Source: Nitrospira defluvii
Lineage (GTDB): Bacteria > Nitrospirota > Nitrospiria > Nitrospirales > Nitrospiraceae
Assembly (NCBI GenBank): GCA_000196815.1
Contig: FP929003.1
Span: 2,379,501-2,443,500, forward strand
Length of the DNA: 64,000 bases
Reading direction: 5' to 3'
Under the pieces are notes generated by a model. That model saw nothing but the letters and a program-made list of their open reading frames with translations. It was not told the origin of the DNA and did no database searches. Position numbers and translations under genes: made by a program. Positions 1 to 9,431 of the stretch are shown here, piece after piece (within the stretch, counting starts at the first letter, position 1; each line of letters begins with the position of its first letter).

Positions 1-2
1 CC

Positions 3-347
3 ACGGAACTTGTCGGGTTCTATCGCCGGGTTTCCGATTCCGGGCTTGGCCTTGGCGTGACCTCCGGCGGCATCCTTGTCAGAGACGGACTCCTGTATGT
101 CGTGCTCGCCAACCATCGGTCAAGGTTTTCCGATGCCATGCGGGAGGGGCTGTCCTATGAAGTAGATCCGGTCCGCGACCCGCTCCTCTCACTACGCTCC
201 CGCGCATTCAAAGTATCCTTTGTCACGGATCGAGCCGTTGCCCACCCCGTCAAGGCCTGGGACTATATCGACTCCGGCAAGCTTGTGGTCCTTGAGATTC
301 AAACGCTGGAAAGTCTTTTCCAGCCCACACCAGCCTCCCAACGTTAG
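3..347 (+). CDS. Hypothetical protein, 3' fragment
   Basis: An open frame runs in from the left edge and ends at TAG 345-347, giving at least 114 residues of a C-terminus; the first internal Met (position 57) is unlikely to be the true start because the frame stays open and protein-like upstream of it. No family was recognised. The visible part alternates short hydrophobic strands (GILVRDGLLYVVL, KLVVLEIQTLE) with charged turns, suggesting a mixed alpha/beta fold. There is no signal peptide or membrane segment in the visible part. It is followed by a long gene-free, repeat-filled gap, so it is probably the last gene of its transcription unit. Confidence 0.5.
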   Translation, partial: TELVGFYRRVSDSGLGLGVTSGGILVRDGLLYVVLANHRSRFSDAMREGLSYEVDPVRDPLLSLRSRAFKVSFVTDRAVAHPVKAWDYIDSGKLVVLEIQTLESLFQPTPASQR

Positions 348-467
348 TCACCAGCTCGAACGAGTGTTCTATCCCTCCACGGCAAGCGTCCTGTTGCACC
401 GTCACCTAATCTTCAGACGACGCTTAGGCCGAAGCGCAGCTCCGCCCCCTTGCACATCTCCACTCTC

Positions 468-815
468 TAGCAGGCTACGGAAAAACTCGGTCTTTTCTCA
501 GGAGCTCGCAATCAACTCACGTGCTTTGTTGGGGTCAGAATCACCCGCAGAATGAGCAAAATGGCCGTCCAGCAAGGCCGCAACAGGGTCCGCGACGCCG
601 AAGGATCATGAGTCTTACGTCTGCGGACGGGCGCGAGCCGGTGAGCGCCCCGTATCTCAGAGGCGAATTGTTCATTCTTACCCCCCATCCCGAGCCTGCC
701 AAGACAGGCTCTTGTCCCGTGGCCGTAGGGTGAGCCTCTGAGGTTCACGACGCGCGGAATAACGCGCGTCACGTATGTGAACGCCGCTAGCGGCCTTTTT
801 CCGCATCCTGTTAGG
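468..815. repeat. Composite of palindromic repeat family A
   Basis: The left end (TAGCAGGCTACGGAAAAA from 470) matches the outer arm of the family. A second left arm with CCGTCCAGCAAGGCCGC begins near 547, and the matching right arm GCCTTTTTCCGCATCCTG sits at 793-810. Between the arms lies extra sequence with its own inverted repeat (CAGAGGC 658-664 against GCCTCTG near 733-739) and a hairpin GAGCCTG...CAGGCTC near 694-713, so this copy looks like one element inserted in another. Confidence 0.65.
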
Positions 816-1139
816 GACACATCCAGCTCCTCGCTTGGTTTTGCTCCGTATCAAACTGTCTTGTCTTCGCCCAGCTTCGTGTTGTCCATCATGGAATCGG
901 CCGCAGGAAGACTTGATAACCGATGGTCGTCATGGAGAGCCGAACGCTACATGAGGGAGCTGCAGGTCACCAGGGAAGGACCGTCTTCGTGCTTGAAAGA
1001 AGTCGGAAAAGATGATTCTCTCCGGATCATTGTCAATGGTTCCGGATTACAGAGACCTGGCAGATCCGTCGGTTTATCGGCACTCAGACATGCGGATGCA
1101 GGTGTTGGAGAGTGTCATACCGGTTCGAGAATGGGTAGA

Positions 1140-1175
1140 AGCCGGTATCAAGCCGAATGCCGCTCGATACCGGCT
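1140..1175 (-). terminator. Hairpin after porin gene
   Basis: Perfect 10-base inverted repeat AGCCGGTATC (1140-1149) and GATACCGGCT (1166-1175), beginning 12 bases past the end of the minus-strand porin gene. There is no long T-run after the stem on the minus strand, so intrinsic termination is plausible but not certain. Confidence 0.45.
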
Positions 1176-1186
1176 CATCCTGCAGA

Positions 1187-2689
1187 TTAGTTGAAGAAAT
1201 ATTGGATCTGAAAACGCAGCCAGTGTCCGTACAGCTCATCCTGTGAACGATTCAATGCAAGGACTGTGGTGTCCAATCGGTCGTGCAGTGAGTATTCCGA
1301 CACAAGCCGGAGATGGGTATCAGGCTCCCACACTAAACCAAAGTTCCACATGGTATTATCAGCGGCTGCCCCTTGAAAATTCTTCATGCCGCCGTGGTAA
1401 TAGCTATACCGCACATACGGCGTCAATTGACCTACATCTGAGTAGCGCCAGGTATAGTTGACCTGGGCATACCCTCCATGGAGTTCCTGTTCCGCGACAA
1501 AGCCCTGCGCATTGCGCTCTGGTCCTCGACCGACCGTATATTCGCCCTGGAATCCCCAGGGTTGTGGAGGGGTGAAGATGTACGCGGTGACACGTTGATC
1601 CTGGATTTCACACCCGCCGTGTGTCAGGACTTTGGCGCAGCGAGAACCGGATGTACTGGTCGGGGCACCGACGTTTTGTACATTGTAGATTCCGGTAAAG
1701 GCCAGGACACCGGCTTCCAGAAGTCGACCGTTAGGCAACTCGAACGGGTAGGAGAGTTTGGCGCCGAAATGTTTATCTCGGTTTCGTTCGATTTGGTTGC
1801 GGCCTTGTCCATTGTAGACCATGATGCCGAAAACCCCGTAATCTCCAGGGCCATTGTGGTACGTCGTCATAGTTGCGAACCGTTCTTGAGCAACCTTGGG
1901 GCTCCAATAGTACGCAAGACCGAAATCTCGCTCACCGGGAGCGCCGGTCTGAACGGATTCGGATCGATCCAATTCTTGTCGTTGACTGCTGGACCGATAG
2001 GTGTCGAACGAGTTGGGAACTCGTTGCAAACCGGCACGGATCCGATGTTCCTTATTCTTGGTTATATAATAATCTGCATAGGCGTCGACCATTTCCGCAT
2101 TGGACGTCTGAAAGCCATTTCCTTCGTAGGCTCCCTGAATGAAAAATGAGATCCGATCGGACATCTGGCCTTGAAAGACCATCCGGATTCGCCGATAGAA
2201 GAAATCACCATTGTTATTGTTCGAAAAACTCTCTCCTTGCTGATTGGTCAGATTATTCTGAGATCGCGTGGAGTATCGAAACTGGGCATAGCCGTTCACA
2301 TTGATTCGTTCGAACCATCGTGGACTTGCACGAAATTGTCCTTCGGTTAGTCGTTCGAATGTTCGACGTTCCTCTTCGGCCTTCGTGCGCAACCATTCGT
2401 CTCGGGAAATGAGGTTTTTCTCTAACAGGAGATCTTCTAAAGGGGTGCTCTGCAATGGCAACCCCGCTCCCATTCCGGCCGATGGTCTCACCGCGGGGTC
2501 GGATGGCGTCACAGGAACACCTTGGGCAACCGTTATGTCCTGGGAGGAGCGACTGATCGGAGTGCCCTGAGCTTGCGCGTGAGTCGTTAGGCCCACCATC
2601 AGCAACAGGCAGGCTGCAAAGGTGTATCCTCTGCGTCCAACGGACATTACTTCCGATACGATTCCGGCCCTTGTTCGAACAAGCTTCAC
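1187..2689 (-). CDS. Phosphate-selective porin (OprO/OprP family)
   Basis: 500-residue outer-membrane beta-barrel protein of the porin O/P family, which forms anion or phosphate channels. The N-terminus is a signal peptide (hydrophobic stretch about residues 24-38, then AQAQ). A linker follows, then from about residue 125 repeated amphipathic strands (GYAQFRYS, FYRRIRMVFQG, HRIRAGLQRVP, GYAQVNYTWRYS), ending in the aromatic strand FQIQYFF, as barrel proteins do. The start is GTG at 2689 with AAGGAGGAAG just upstream; an ATG 14 codons in has no comparable site. The GTG overlaps the TGA of a 67-codon upstream frame (ATGTGA), which could couple translation. It is divergent from a PhoB-like regulator at 3175. 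Substrate is inferred from the family only. Confidence 0.8.
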   Translation of the reverse strand: MKLVRTRAGIVSEVMSVGRRGYTFAACLLLMVGLTTHAQAQGTPISRSSQDITVAQGVPVTPSDPAVRPSAGMGAGLPLQSTPLEDLLLEKNLISRDEWLRTKAEEERRTFERLTEGQFRASPRWFERINVNGYAQFRYSTRSQNNLTNQQGESFSNNNNGDFFYRRIRMVFQGQMSDRISFFIQGAYEGNGFQTSNAEMVDAYADYYITKNKEHRIRAGLQRVPNSFDTYRSSSQRQELDRSESVQTGAPGERDFGLAYYWSPKVAQERFATMTTYHNGPGDYGVFGIMVYNGQGRNQIERNRDKHFGAKLSYPFELPNGRLLEAGVLAFTGIYNVQNVGAPTSTSGSRCAKVLTHGGCEIQDQRVTAYIFTPPQPWGFQGEYTVGRGPERNAQGFVAEQELHGGYAQVNYTWRYSDVGQLTPYVRYSYYHGGMKNFQGAAADNTMWNFGLVWEPDTHLRLVSEYSLHDRLDTTVLALNRSQDELYGHWLRFQIQYFFN

Positions 2690-3174
2690 ATCTTCCTCCT
2701 TCCACGGTGTGTTGCGACGGTCTGTTCATCCACGAAACGCGGCAGAGTATCGTTCTGAAACATGTCGTCCAATTCATGGCTTTGTAACATCCGCGTAAAC
2801 TCTCCTGAACACCCGGAGTCGTCCGTGAATGGAGGCGTTGCAACGTCCACATAGCTGAGCGAAAGGCATCTACCAACCGACCTGCACATGGCCGATCCGA
2901 TTCAGCGATCAAACACAGAGCTAGAAACACGTCGCACTGAACAGGTGACGGATCGAATCGAACGTTGAAGCTCACAATGAAATGAGCTAGGAGCGCTGCT
3001 GATGCGAGCGATACTCGTTAGCACCTGGGGGCGAGCCTTGAGTGAAAGGATCGCGATGACGTGCTCACTAAGAAATCGGAAGCCGGCACGAAGTTAACGT
3101 CGTTGTAACGTGGGGGCAACCACCCCCTAATCGACACCTTCTATGTTGTTGGCTGTGATTTAGGAAGATAGGAT
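2690..3174. other. Divergent intergenic region, porin / regulator
   Basis: 485 bases between the porin and the response regulator. A 67-codon minus-strand frame (2686-2889) ends exactly at the porin start and may be a leader, but it resembles no known protein. A pair of TAACGT direct repeats lies at 3095-3111. Upstream of the regulator TCGACA (near 3131) is followed 17 bases later by TGTGAT, a weak promoter candidate; AGGAAG near 3162 is its ribosome-binding site. Confidence 0.4.
3093..3111. promoter_or_regulatory. Candidate operator: TAACGT direct repeats
   Basis: TAACGT occurs at 3095-3100 and again at 3106-3111, an 11-base period. OmpR/PhoB-type regulators bind as head-to-tail dimers to direct repeats spaced about 11 bases, so this may be the binding site of the regulator encoded at 3175, controlling itself and the porin. 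No classical pho box sequence was seen. Confidence 0.35.
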
Positions 3175-3864
3175 ATGACGGATAGAACAAGATCAATTCT
3201 TCTCGTCGCCGTAGCGAGCGCTGCCGAGCACGCCCTCGCGCCTGTACTGAAAACTAACGGCTATACCCTCACCGTGACATCCACACTTGCACAGGCGCTC
3301 GCCGAAATCCGCAGAGCGCCTCCGGCCCTCATCCTTCTGGATCGAACATGGATTGCGACGGCCGCCCTGCAGAGAACCGAACTTCCCGTCACCATCCCGA
3401 TCATTGTCGTACAACCGTTCGATCAATCGTGCGGACCGGATGAATGCCTCACCGAGCTAGACGCGGGATTCGACCTGATGTTTTGTTCTCCTCACTACCG
3501 CGAACTGCTCGCGCATATCCGGGCAATACTCCGGCGGCACAACATGACATCGGCGCCTCCATCCATTCTTCGCGTCGAAGGTCTCGTGATGGATATCGCG
3601 CGCCATGAGGTGACGGTCGGGGGAGCCCTCGTCGAACTCACACCGAAAGAATTTCGCATCCTCCATCAATTTCTCTTGTCACCCGGCGTCGTTCTGTCGA
3701 GGCAGGATCTGCTTAATCGTGTCTGGGGTGAGGACTATGCCCTCGAAGAACATGCGCTGGATGTTCACATCCATTCGTTGCGCCAGAAGATCGAGGCAGA
3801 TTCTTCCAAGCCGAGTTTCATCGTCACAATTCGAGGGATCGGATACAAACTCCAGAACCCCTGA
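3175..3864 (+). CDS. OmpR/PhoB-type response regulator, degenerate receiver
   Basis: 229 residues: an N-terminal receiver-like domain (about 1-120) and a C-terminal winged-helix DNA-binding domain (about 130-229, with ELTPKEFRIL and VHIHSLRQKIE and the ending RGIGYKL typical of the OmpR/PhoB class). The phosphoacceptor-like Asp56 in LILLD is present. However the acidic pair that normally follows the first strand is replaced (ILLVAV instead of the usual ILLVEDD type), and the conserved Lys before Pro is Ser (FCSP). It probably works as an atypical, phosphorylation-independent or differently triggered regulator. No histidine kinase is adjacent. The divergent porin is the obvious target (inference). 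Confidence 0.8.
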   Translation: MTDRTRSILLVAVASAAEHALAPVLKTNGYTLTVTSTLAQALAEIRRAPPALILLDRTWIATAALQRTELPVTIPIIVVQPFDQSCGPDECLTELDAGFDLMFCSPHYRELLAHIRAILRRHNMTSAPPSILRVEGLVMDIARHEVTVGGALVELTPKEFRILHQFLLSPGVVLSRQDLLNRVWGEDYALEEHALDVHIHSLRQKIEADSSKPSFIVTIRGIGYKLQNP

Positions 3865-4044
3865 CCCTGTTCTTTCGAATCTCTTTTTCCTGTACACGGC
3901 TCATGTTGTCGCAGACCGCCGCCGCGTTTTACTGTGGTGCGATATCGAACGGGGGCAAGATAGGATCCGGGAATGGGCATAGGGGTGGCGAATGCGCCGT
4001 CAGGCAGGTGACAGAACAGGTGATGGGTGAGGAAGAGGGGAGTT

Positions 4045-4067
4045 GGCCTGCTCAGACCTGGCAGGCC
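4045..4067 (-). terminator. Hairpin downstream of CBS gene
   Basis: GGCCTGC (4045-4051) pairs with GCAGGCC (4061-4067), 32 bases past the end of the minus-strand CBS gene. No T-run follows, so the terminator call is tentative. Confidence 0.3.
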
Positions 4068-4098
4068 GTCGATGGATAGATACCGATGCGGTGGCGAT

Positions 4099-4482
4099 CT
4101 AGAACTCGTCCACCGACACCGGCTGCAACAGATCCCGTACCGAGAGGACCCCGACGATCGCGCCGCTCTTCAACACGCCCAGATGGCGGGTGTGGTGATG
4201 TTGCATGAGATCGGCCGCTTCCGTGATTGACCGCCGCTCATCGAGGCTGATGACGGGGCTGCTCATGATGGATTCCACGGGAACGAAATGCACCGGTCTG
4301 TTTTCTCCCACGACTTTTCGAACGATATCGGACTCGGTCACGATGCCCACCACACGGTCGTTCTGCTCGATAAACACGCTCCCGACATGGCGCTCGTTCA
4401 TCACTCTGGCTGCGTCCGCCGCCGAAGTGCCGGCCGGCACCGTCACCAGTTTTTTCGTCATCAACTCACTGACTGTGACCAT
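4099..4482 (-). CDS. Tandem CBS-domain protein
   Basis: 127 residues made almost entirely of two CBS motifs, about 1-60 (VSELMTKKLVTVPAGTSAADAARVM) split by HVGSVFIEQNDRVVGIVTESDI, and about 66-127 (VESIMSSPVISLDE ... GVLSVRDLL). CBS pairs bind adenosyl nucleotides and act as energy or redox sensors; stand-alone pairs of this length are common and their partners are usually unknown. The ATG start has AAGGAGG eight bases upstream. It is a single-gene unit flanked by about 200-base gaps, so context gives no partner. Confidence 0.85.
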   Translation of the reverse strand: MVTVSELMTKKLVTVPAGTSAADAARVMNERHVGSVFIEQNDRVVGIVTESDIVRKVVGENRPVHFVPVESIMSSPVISLDERRSITEAADLMQHHHTRHLGVLKSGAIVGVLSVRDLLQPVSVDEF

Positions 4483-4637
4483 TCTTGCATCCTCCTTGTT
4501 GAATGTGTGTCATCGGCTGCTGCCTCTCACCATGCCGATGCTCTAACTGGGAGGATAGTCCTGTCACGTTCCAGGACCGTTAGGCCTACGTAAATTCTAT
4601 GTTACGAATGAGTTCGACGTGGAATGCGGGGAAGACA

Positions 4638-4672
4638 GGCGCGGCATAGGCGAGGGGCGCCCATGCCGCGCC
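4638..4672 (-). terminator. Hairpin after Pal-like lipoprotein
   Basis: GGCGCGGCAT (4638-4647) and ATGCCGCGCC (4663-4672) form a perfect 10-base stem just after the minus-strand gene ending at 4696. The following bases are only moderately T/C rich. Confidence 0.45.
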
Positions 4673-4695
4673 GTGAGAGAAATGCCGGGAAACGA

Positions 4696-5274
4696 CTACT
4701 CTTTCACCACAAAGTGGACGCTACGGTTCTTCTGCCAGCAGACCGGATTGTGCTGGAGACACAACGGCCGGTCTTTTCCGTAACTCGTGACATCGACCTG
4801 GAGCTGATTGATGCCCAACGATTCGAGGTACCGCTTCACGGACAGGGCTCGTCGTTCCCCCAACACCAAATTGTATTCGGAGGTCCCGACTTCATCGCAA
4901 CGGCCTTCCAGCAACACTTTGGTGATCCGGTTGTCTTTCAGCCGCTTGGCGTTGGCCTCGACCGCCGTAAGCGCATCGTCCCGCAGGACATATTGGTCAA
5001 AATCAAACAGCACATCGGGGAACGGGATGTTCTGCTCCCCGGTCGCATTCCGCGCGGCCATCTCCACCGATCGCAACGGCACCGGAGCCGGTTCGGGCGG
5101 GGCGGGGATTTCCTGGACCGGAGCCGCAGCCACACGCTCCTCCGCGCGGGGGGGCTTCGGTGGAGTCGCCGTCGCTCCTCCGCTGGTTCCCGATTTGCTC
5201 GCGCAGCCGTCAAGGAACAGGGGGCCGGCGACGGCCAGCAATCCGAGCAGAACAAACGGGCGCAAACGTATCAT
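4696..5274 (-). CDS. pal: Peptidoglycan-associated lipoprotein (Pal/OmpA C-terminal)
   Basis: 192 residues. A lipoprotein signal peptide ends in the lipobox FLDGC (lipid-bearing Cys24). A Pro/Ala-rich linker (about 30-70) would span from the outer membrane. The OmpA C-terminal domain (about 80-190) contains the strand VLFDFDQYVL and the peptidoglycan-binding helix region YNLVLGERRALSVKRYL. The protein should anchor the outer membrane to peptidoglycan. GGAGG precedes the ATG by 6 bases. It lies 74 bases downstream of the DUF255 fusion gene on the same strand; no tolB or tolQRA is visible, so its membership of a Tol system is not shown here. Confidence 0.8.
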   Translation of the reverse strand: MIRLRPFVLLGLLAVAGPLFLDGCASKSGTSGGATATPPKPPRAEERVAAAPVQEIPAPPEPAPVPLRSVEMAARNATGEQNIPFPDVLFDFDQYVLRDDALTAVEANAKRLKDNRITKVLLEGRCDEVGTSEYNLVLGERRALSVKRYLESLGINQLQVDVTSYGKDRPLCLQHNPVCWQKNRSVHFVVKE

Positions 5275-5348
5275 GAAAACCTCCGGCGCTAGATGGGTTC
5301 GTGGAGTGGACGAGGCACAGAATAATCAAATCGAACGAGCAGGGCAAG

Positions 5349-8300
5349 TTACTTCTTCTCGGCACAGCATTCGTAGACGCGTCGCGAATCCGACAACGGT
5401 TCCCACCGTAGGATTTGCAGCGCGTCGTCCACGTAGGCCGGGGTGCGCATTCCGTTGAGCACGGACGTGACGCCCCCCGTGCTGGCGAGAATCCACAGTG
5501 CCTTCTGCGACAAGGTGGCCTTCCGTCTCTGCTCAGGCAACAGCGGATCGATGGTTCGATGCAGGTCTTCGGCACGCAGGCGGCTGCGTTCACTGGCTTC
5601 ACGATGTAACGTTCGCAGCAGCGCGAGGAGTTCCGGTACGTAACGGTCACGCCAGGCTTCCCACTGCTCGGCAATGGGTCCCGTCAGTGCTTCGGAGAGT
5701 GCCCGTAGCACCTGGTTGACGTGGGGCGCAATCATCTGCGTTTCGATTTGCTCCCAATGTTCCAAGCCCTGCACCTGCGTGCGGATGCGGTTCAGTTCGT
5801 CGGCCCATCGGAAAAAATCTGCGGGAAGCATGCCTTGGCCGCTATGGGCCACCGCCGGCGCAAGATCCTTTCGATACGCTTCTTCCAACAGAGCGACCTT
5901 CTGTCGTTGCGTTTCGAATTCCGCCTCCGGCGCCGGCGCCGGCGCCGGCACCGGCACATCGGCCAATCGCACCACGCCGCCGCGCTGGGCCGGCATCGCG
6001 TTCAGCGGGCGATTCACTAGCACCGCGACACCTTCCTTCACGGCTTCAGCCAACAAGGTGCTGCCGTTGTCCGGACCCGTATTCTTGATCAGCGCCGCGC
6101 CGGATTCGTGCAGGTTCATCGGACATTGCAGAACCGTGAAATGATGGGCGGACGCGCCGACCTTCCTGGCCGCCGCCTTCGCGGCTTCAATCATGCGAGA
6201 CAACGACGTGGCACCGGACTCATCCGGAGAGGCCGTGGATGTATTGGACGAGACACCGTACCCGCGCAACCGGCCCGACTCGACCTGTCGCTCGCAATAC
6301 TCGAATGCCAGTTGCATTCGCACATACAATTCATCGCGCAGCCTGGACAGATCCCGTTGCTCACCGGCGCCGAGCCGGGTCGCGTGGGACAGGAAATACT
6401 CCGGGTTGTGGAGCAAACAGACATCCAGCGTCGCCAGTCCCAGTCGATCCAGCGACAGCGTCAATTGATCCGCCAGAAACTCCGGATGGATGCAATGCCA
6501 GATGTCATCGCCGTACTTCACCATGTCCGGATAGGGCTTGCCGGATTTCTCCCGCGTTTTGGCCTGGGCCAGATTCTGGCCCTGCACATAGCCGATCTTC
6601 GACACCACGATGATTTCCTCGCGGGCCACTTCACCGGCACGGATCAATTGCTGGAGAACCGAACCGACCACTTGCTCGCTCTCGCCGTCCATGTAATTCG
6701 TCGAGGTGTCGATCAGGTTGCAGCCCGAGCGAAGCGCCTTGATCAAGGCCTCTCGATGCTCCGCTTCTCGTTGTCCGACCCGATACGTGCCGAATCCGAG
6801 ACGGCTCACCGTCAGTCCCGTCGCCCCGAACGGCCCGAACCCGTTCGCCAACGAGCCGGCCCCGGTGGCATCGTGGATCTTCCGGGCCGCGTAACCGGCC
6901 GTGCCCTGAACGGTCGCGGCCCCCGGATACACATTTCCGCTCAAGACCTTTTGTTCGGAGGCGGTCAACGGCGGTGCGGCTTTGTGCGATGGATCGAGCT
7001 GGGTAGGAAGATCCGCGGGATCGGTGATCGGCCGGCGGCAGGCAAAATTCCGACAGACATAGAGCGCCGACTTGCCACCGACTAGGGCCTTCCCGTGCAA
7101 CAGCGGATGGGTCGGCTCGGACTGCTGCGACTCGCGAGAGGCAATGACACGATTCGGAATGTAGGTCCGGCTGACTGCAGCGCGCAACGCGACGGTGTTG
7201 GAATCGTCGGGCGCCCCGATGACGGCAATTTCTACCGGCCCGCTGGTCAACAGATCGACGACGATCAGACTCTTGGCGAAGGCGCGCGGGTAGCGGGCGA
7301 TCTGGCGACCGTAGGCACGCACGGCCCCCGCTGCCGCCTGCCGGAAATCTTCCCGCCCGAAGTGATAGGACAATCGGGCCAGCGCCGCTGCCGCGACGGC
7401 ATTCCCGCTCGGCGTGGCTCCGTCCGGACCTTCACGACTGCGCACGATCAGGGCTTCATGGCCCGTGGCGGTGGTGAAGAAGCCACCCTGTTGACCGTCT
7501 GAAAAATCCGCCAGGATGCGCTCCGCGAGCCGCACCGCCGCAGACAAGTACCGCTCGTGGCCGCCTGCTTCATAGGTGTCGATCAAGCCTTCGGCAAAAT
7601 AGGCATAGTCTTCAAGATAGGCATCCAGATGAGCCGTACCCGCGCGATAGGTCCGCAGGAGTCGCCCATCCGGCTTGGACAGCGTCGTCAGGAGAAACTC
7701 ACAGGCGCGCTCGGCAGCGGCCCGATATCGCGGCATGTCGAACACCCGCCCGGCTTCCGCCATGGCGCTGATCATCATTCCGTTCCAGGCCGTGATCACC
7801 TTGTCATCGAGTCCGGGCGGGACCCGTTTCGCGCGCGCCGCATAGAGCAACGGCTTGACTCGATCGATGGTCGCCTGCAGGTCCTCAACGGTCAACCCCA
7901 GCTCCTTCGCCACCGACGCGACGGGCTTGGCCGTATGCAGCACGTTCTTGTGTTCCCAATTGCCGGCCGGTGTGACATCGTAATAGGTACAGATCCGCCG
8001 CACGTCCTCTTCGTTCGAGAGCACCGCGCGAATCTCATCCGGCGTCCAGACGAAGAATTTCCCTTCCACCCCTTCGGAATCGGCATCGGTCGCGGAATAG
8101 AACCCGCCCTCGGGGGAGGTCATTTCCTTCAGAATATAGTCGAGGGTCTCACAGGCGACACGACGATAGTTCGGATCGGCCGTCACTTGGAAAGCCTCGA
8201 CATAAACGCGGGCCAGCAAGGCGTTGTCGTACAGCATCTTCTCGAAATGGGGCACCAGCCACCGGTCGTCGGTGGAATACCGCGCGAAGCCGTCCCCGAT

Positions 8301-9059
8301 CTGATCGTAGATCCCGCCGGCCGCCATGGCATCCAGCGTGGTACGGACCATCGTGAGGGTCTGCGGATCCTTGGTGCGGTGATAACAATGGAGCAGCAGC
8401 GAGAGCCCGGTGGCAGGGGGAAACTTCGGGGCGCCGCCGAATCCTCCGAGCTTGGCATCGAAATCCTCCGCAAACTGAGTCACGGCCATGTCGAGCTCGG
8501 CTTCGCCGACCGTGGTCGGGGAAGGGGCGTGACTGCCGTCCTGCAGGCGTGCCGTGAGCGTGGCCGCTTGCGCGACGACGCCGGCGTGGTCCTTCTCCCA
8601 GTACTCGGCAATCTTCTTCAGCAGGGTGGGGAAGCCCGGACGGCCCCATCGATCCTCAGGCGGAAAATAGGTCCCGGCAAAAAACGGTTTCTGATCGGGA
8701 GTGAGGAACACGGTCATCGGCCAGCCACCCTGATTCCGGTTCAGTGCCAGCGTCGCTTGCATATAAATTTCATCGAGATCAGGCCGTTCCTCGCGATCCA
8801 CTTTGATGCAGACGAAATGGTGATTCATGAGCCGGGCGATCGCCTCGTTCTCAAACGATTCCCTCTCCATGACATGACACCAATGGCAGGAGGAATAACC
8901 GATGGAGAGCAGGATCGGTCGATTCAGCTTCGCCGCCTGAGCCAAGGCCTCCGGCCCCCAGGGATACCAATCTACCGGGTTATAGGCATGTTGCAGGAGA
9001 TAGGGACTGGTCTGCCGTATGAGGCGATTCGGCTCGCGGCCGGGGGTTGTGCTGGTCAT
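5349..9059 (-). CDS. DUF255 thioredoxin-like / aldo-keto reductase fusion
   Basis: 1,236 residues joining two enzymes normally encoded separately. Residues about 10-170 are the thioredoxin-like DUF255 domain with CHWC (Cys58, Cys61) and about 200-620 an (alpha/alpha)6 barrel, together the YyaL/SPATA20 family of unknown reaction. From about 745 an aldo-keto reductase begins ([12 protein letters not shown]). It keeps the catalytic tetrad: Asp in LIDTS, Tyr in NYMDGE, Lys in VVSKIGY, His in LLHNPEYF. A Pro-Ala run and a helical tail (about 1050-1236) follow. The joining frame is open and protein-like, without frameshift. The ATG at 9059 has no strong ribosome-binding site. A redox role for the fusion is inference. 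Confidence 0.85.
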   Translation of the reverse strand: MTSTTPGREPNRLIRQTSPYLLQHAYNPVDWYPWGPEALAQAAKLNRPILLSIGYSSCHWCHVMERESFENEAIARLMNHHFVCIKVDREERPDLDEIYMQATLALNRNQGGWPMTVFLTPDQKPFFAGTYFPPEDRWGRPGFPTLLKKIAEYWEKDHAGVVAQAATLTARLQDGSHAPSPTTVGEAELDMAVTQFAEDFDAKLGGFGGAPKFPPATGLSLLLHCYHRTKDPQTLTMVRTTLDAMAAGGIYDQIGDGFARYSTDDRWLVPHFEKMLYDNALLARVYVEAFQVTADPNYRRVACETLDYILKEMTSPEGGFYSATDADSEGVEGKFFVWTPDEIRAVLSNEEDVRRICTYYDVTPAGNWEHKNVLHTAKPVASVAKELGLTVEDLQATIDRVKPLLYAARAKRVPPGLDDKVITAWNGMMISAMAEAGRVFDMPRYRAAAERACEFLLTTLSKPDGRLLRTYRAGTAHLDAYLEDYAYFAEGLIDTYEAGGHERYLSAAVRLAERILADFSDGQQGGFFTTATGHEALIVRSREGPDGATPSGNAVAAAALARLSYHFGREDFRQAAAGAVRAYGRQIARYPRAFAKSLIVVDLLTSGPVEIAVIGAPDDSNTVALRAAVSRTYIPNRVIASRESQQSEPTHPLLHGKALVGGKSALYVCRNFACRRPITDPADLPTQLDPSHKAAPPLTASEQKVLSGNVYPGAATVQGTAGYAARKIHDATGAGSLANGFGPFGATGLTVSRLGFGTYRVGQREAEHREALIKALRSGCNLIDTSTNYMDGESEQVVGSVLQQLIRAGEVAREEIIVVSKIGYVQGQNLAQAKTREKSGKPYPDMVKYGDDIWHCIHPEFLADQLTLSLDRLGLATLDVCLLHNPEYFLSHATRLGAGEQRDLSRLRDELYVRMQLAFEYCERQVESGRLRGYGVSSNTSTASPDESGATSLSRMIEAAKAAARKVGASAHHFTVLQCPMNLHESGAALIKNTGPDNGSTLLAEAVKEGVAVLVNRPLNAMPAQRGGVVRLADVPVPAPAPAPEAEFETQRQKVALLEEAYRKDLAPAVAHSGQGMLPADFFRWADELNRIRTQVQGLEHWEQIETQMIAPHVNQVLRALSEALTGPIAEQWEAWRDRYVPELLALLRTLHREASERSRLRAEDLHRTIDPLLPEQRRKATLSQKALWILASTGGVTSVLNGMRTPAYVDDALQILRWEPLSDSRRVYECCAEKK

Positions 9060-9132
9060 GCGCGAACCGTATCACGCACCGATTGAATGGGTCAATGAAG
9101 CGGAGGGGAGAAGGAGGAGCAGCGCGCGAGGC

Positions 9133-9176
9133 AAAAAAAATTGGCTCGCGCCGGCATCCGGAGTCGCGAGCCAATT
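9133..9176 (-). terminator. Rho-independent terminator
   Basis: AATTGGCTCGCG (9139-9150) pairs with CGCGAGCCAATT (9165-9176), followed on the minus strand by an eight-T run (plus-strand A-run 9133-9140). This is a textbook terminator for the small gene at 9207-9431. Confidence 0.9.
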
Positions 9177-9206
9177 AAGACTACGAAAGAACGTCGGAAG
9201 CGGGGA

Positions 9207-9431
9207 TCAGTGTCCGCCCTTCTTTTCGTCCTTCTTCTTGTCTTCGCCGAACACGGTCTGGGACAGGTGTCCACCCTTCTTCTCTTCCTTCTTCTTGTCA
9301 TCGCCGAAGAGGGTCTGGGAGAAGTGGCCGCCCTTCTTCTCTTCCTTCTTCTTGTCGTCACCGGCGAACGACGGGGCAGTGAATGCAACGAGAATGGCTG
9401 CCGCTACGAATGCAAATAGAGCACGCTTCAT
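9207..9431 (-). CDS. Small secreted Lys-rich repeat protein
   Basis: 74 residues: a signal peptide (MKRALFAFVAAAILVAF, cleavage near PSFAG), then 2.7 copies of a 19-residue unit of the form GDDKKKEEKKGGH plus FSQTLF or LSQTVF, ending on KGGH. The mature part is nearly all charged residues with three GGH motifs, which could bind metal, but no function is known to me. The chosen ATG has AAGGAGGGG at good spacing; a longer frame to 9515 has no such site. A strong terminator follows, so it is a monocistronic and probably well expressed gene. Confidence 0.8.
   Translation of the reverse strand: MKRALFAFVAAAILVAFTAPSFAGDDKKKEEKKGGHFSQTLFGDDKKKEEKKGGHLSQTVFGEDKKKDEKKGGH

Larger units (their letters stand above)
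348..1186. other. Gene-free, repeat-filled gap
   Basis: 839 bases without a convincing gene. The left half holds a composite of the palindromic repeat family (see 468-815). The right half has short open frames only; a 60-residue frame at 1012-1194 has a GAAAGAAG-like upstream sequence but no recognisable family and runs into the end of the convergent porin gene. The hairpin at 1140-1175 probably terminates the porin transcript. Confidence 0.5.

Noticed and set aside
2253-2975. 240-codon minus-strand frame overlapping the porin start
   Set aside because: Out-of-frame overlap with the signal peptide region of the porin and low-complexity, Cys/Arg-rich translation.
7557-9086. 509-codon plus-strand open frame opposite the DUF255 fusion
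   Set aside because: Antisense shadow of a strongly conserved gene; the Gly/Arg/His-rich translation has no recognisable domain.
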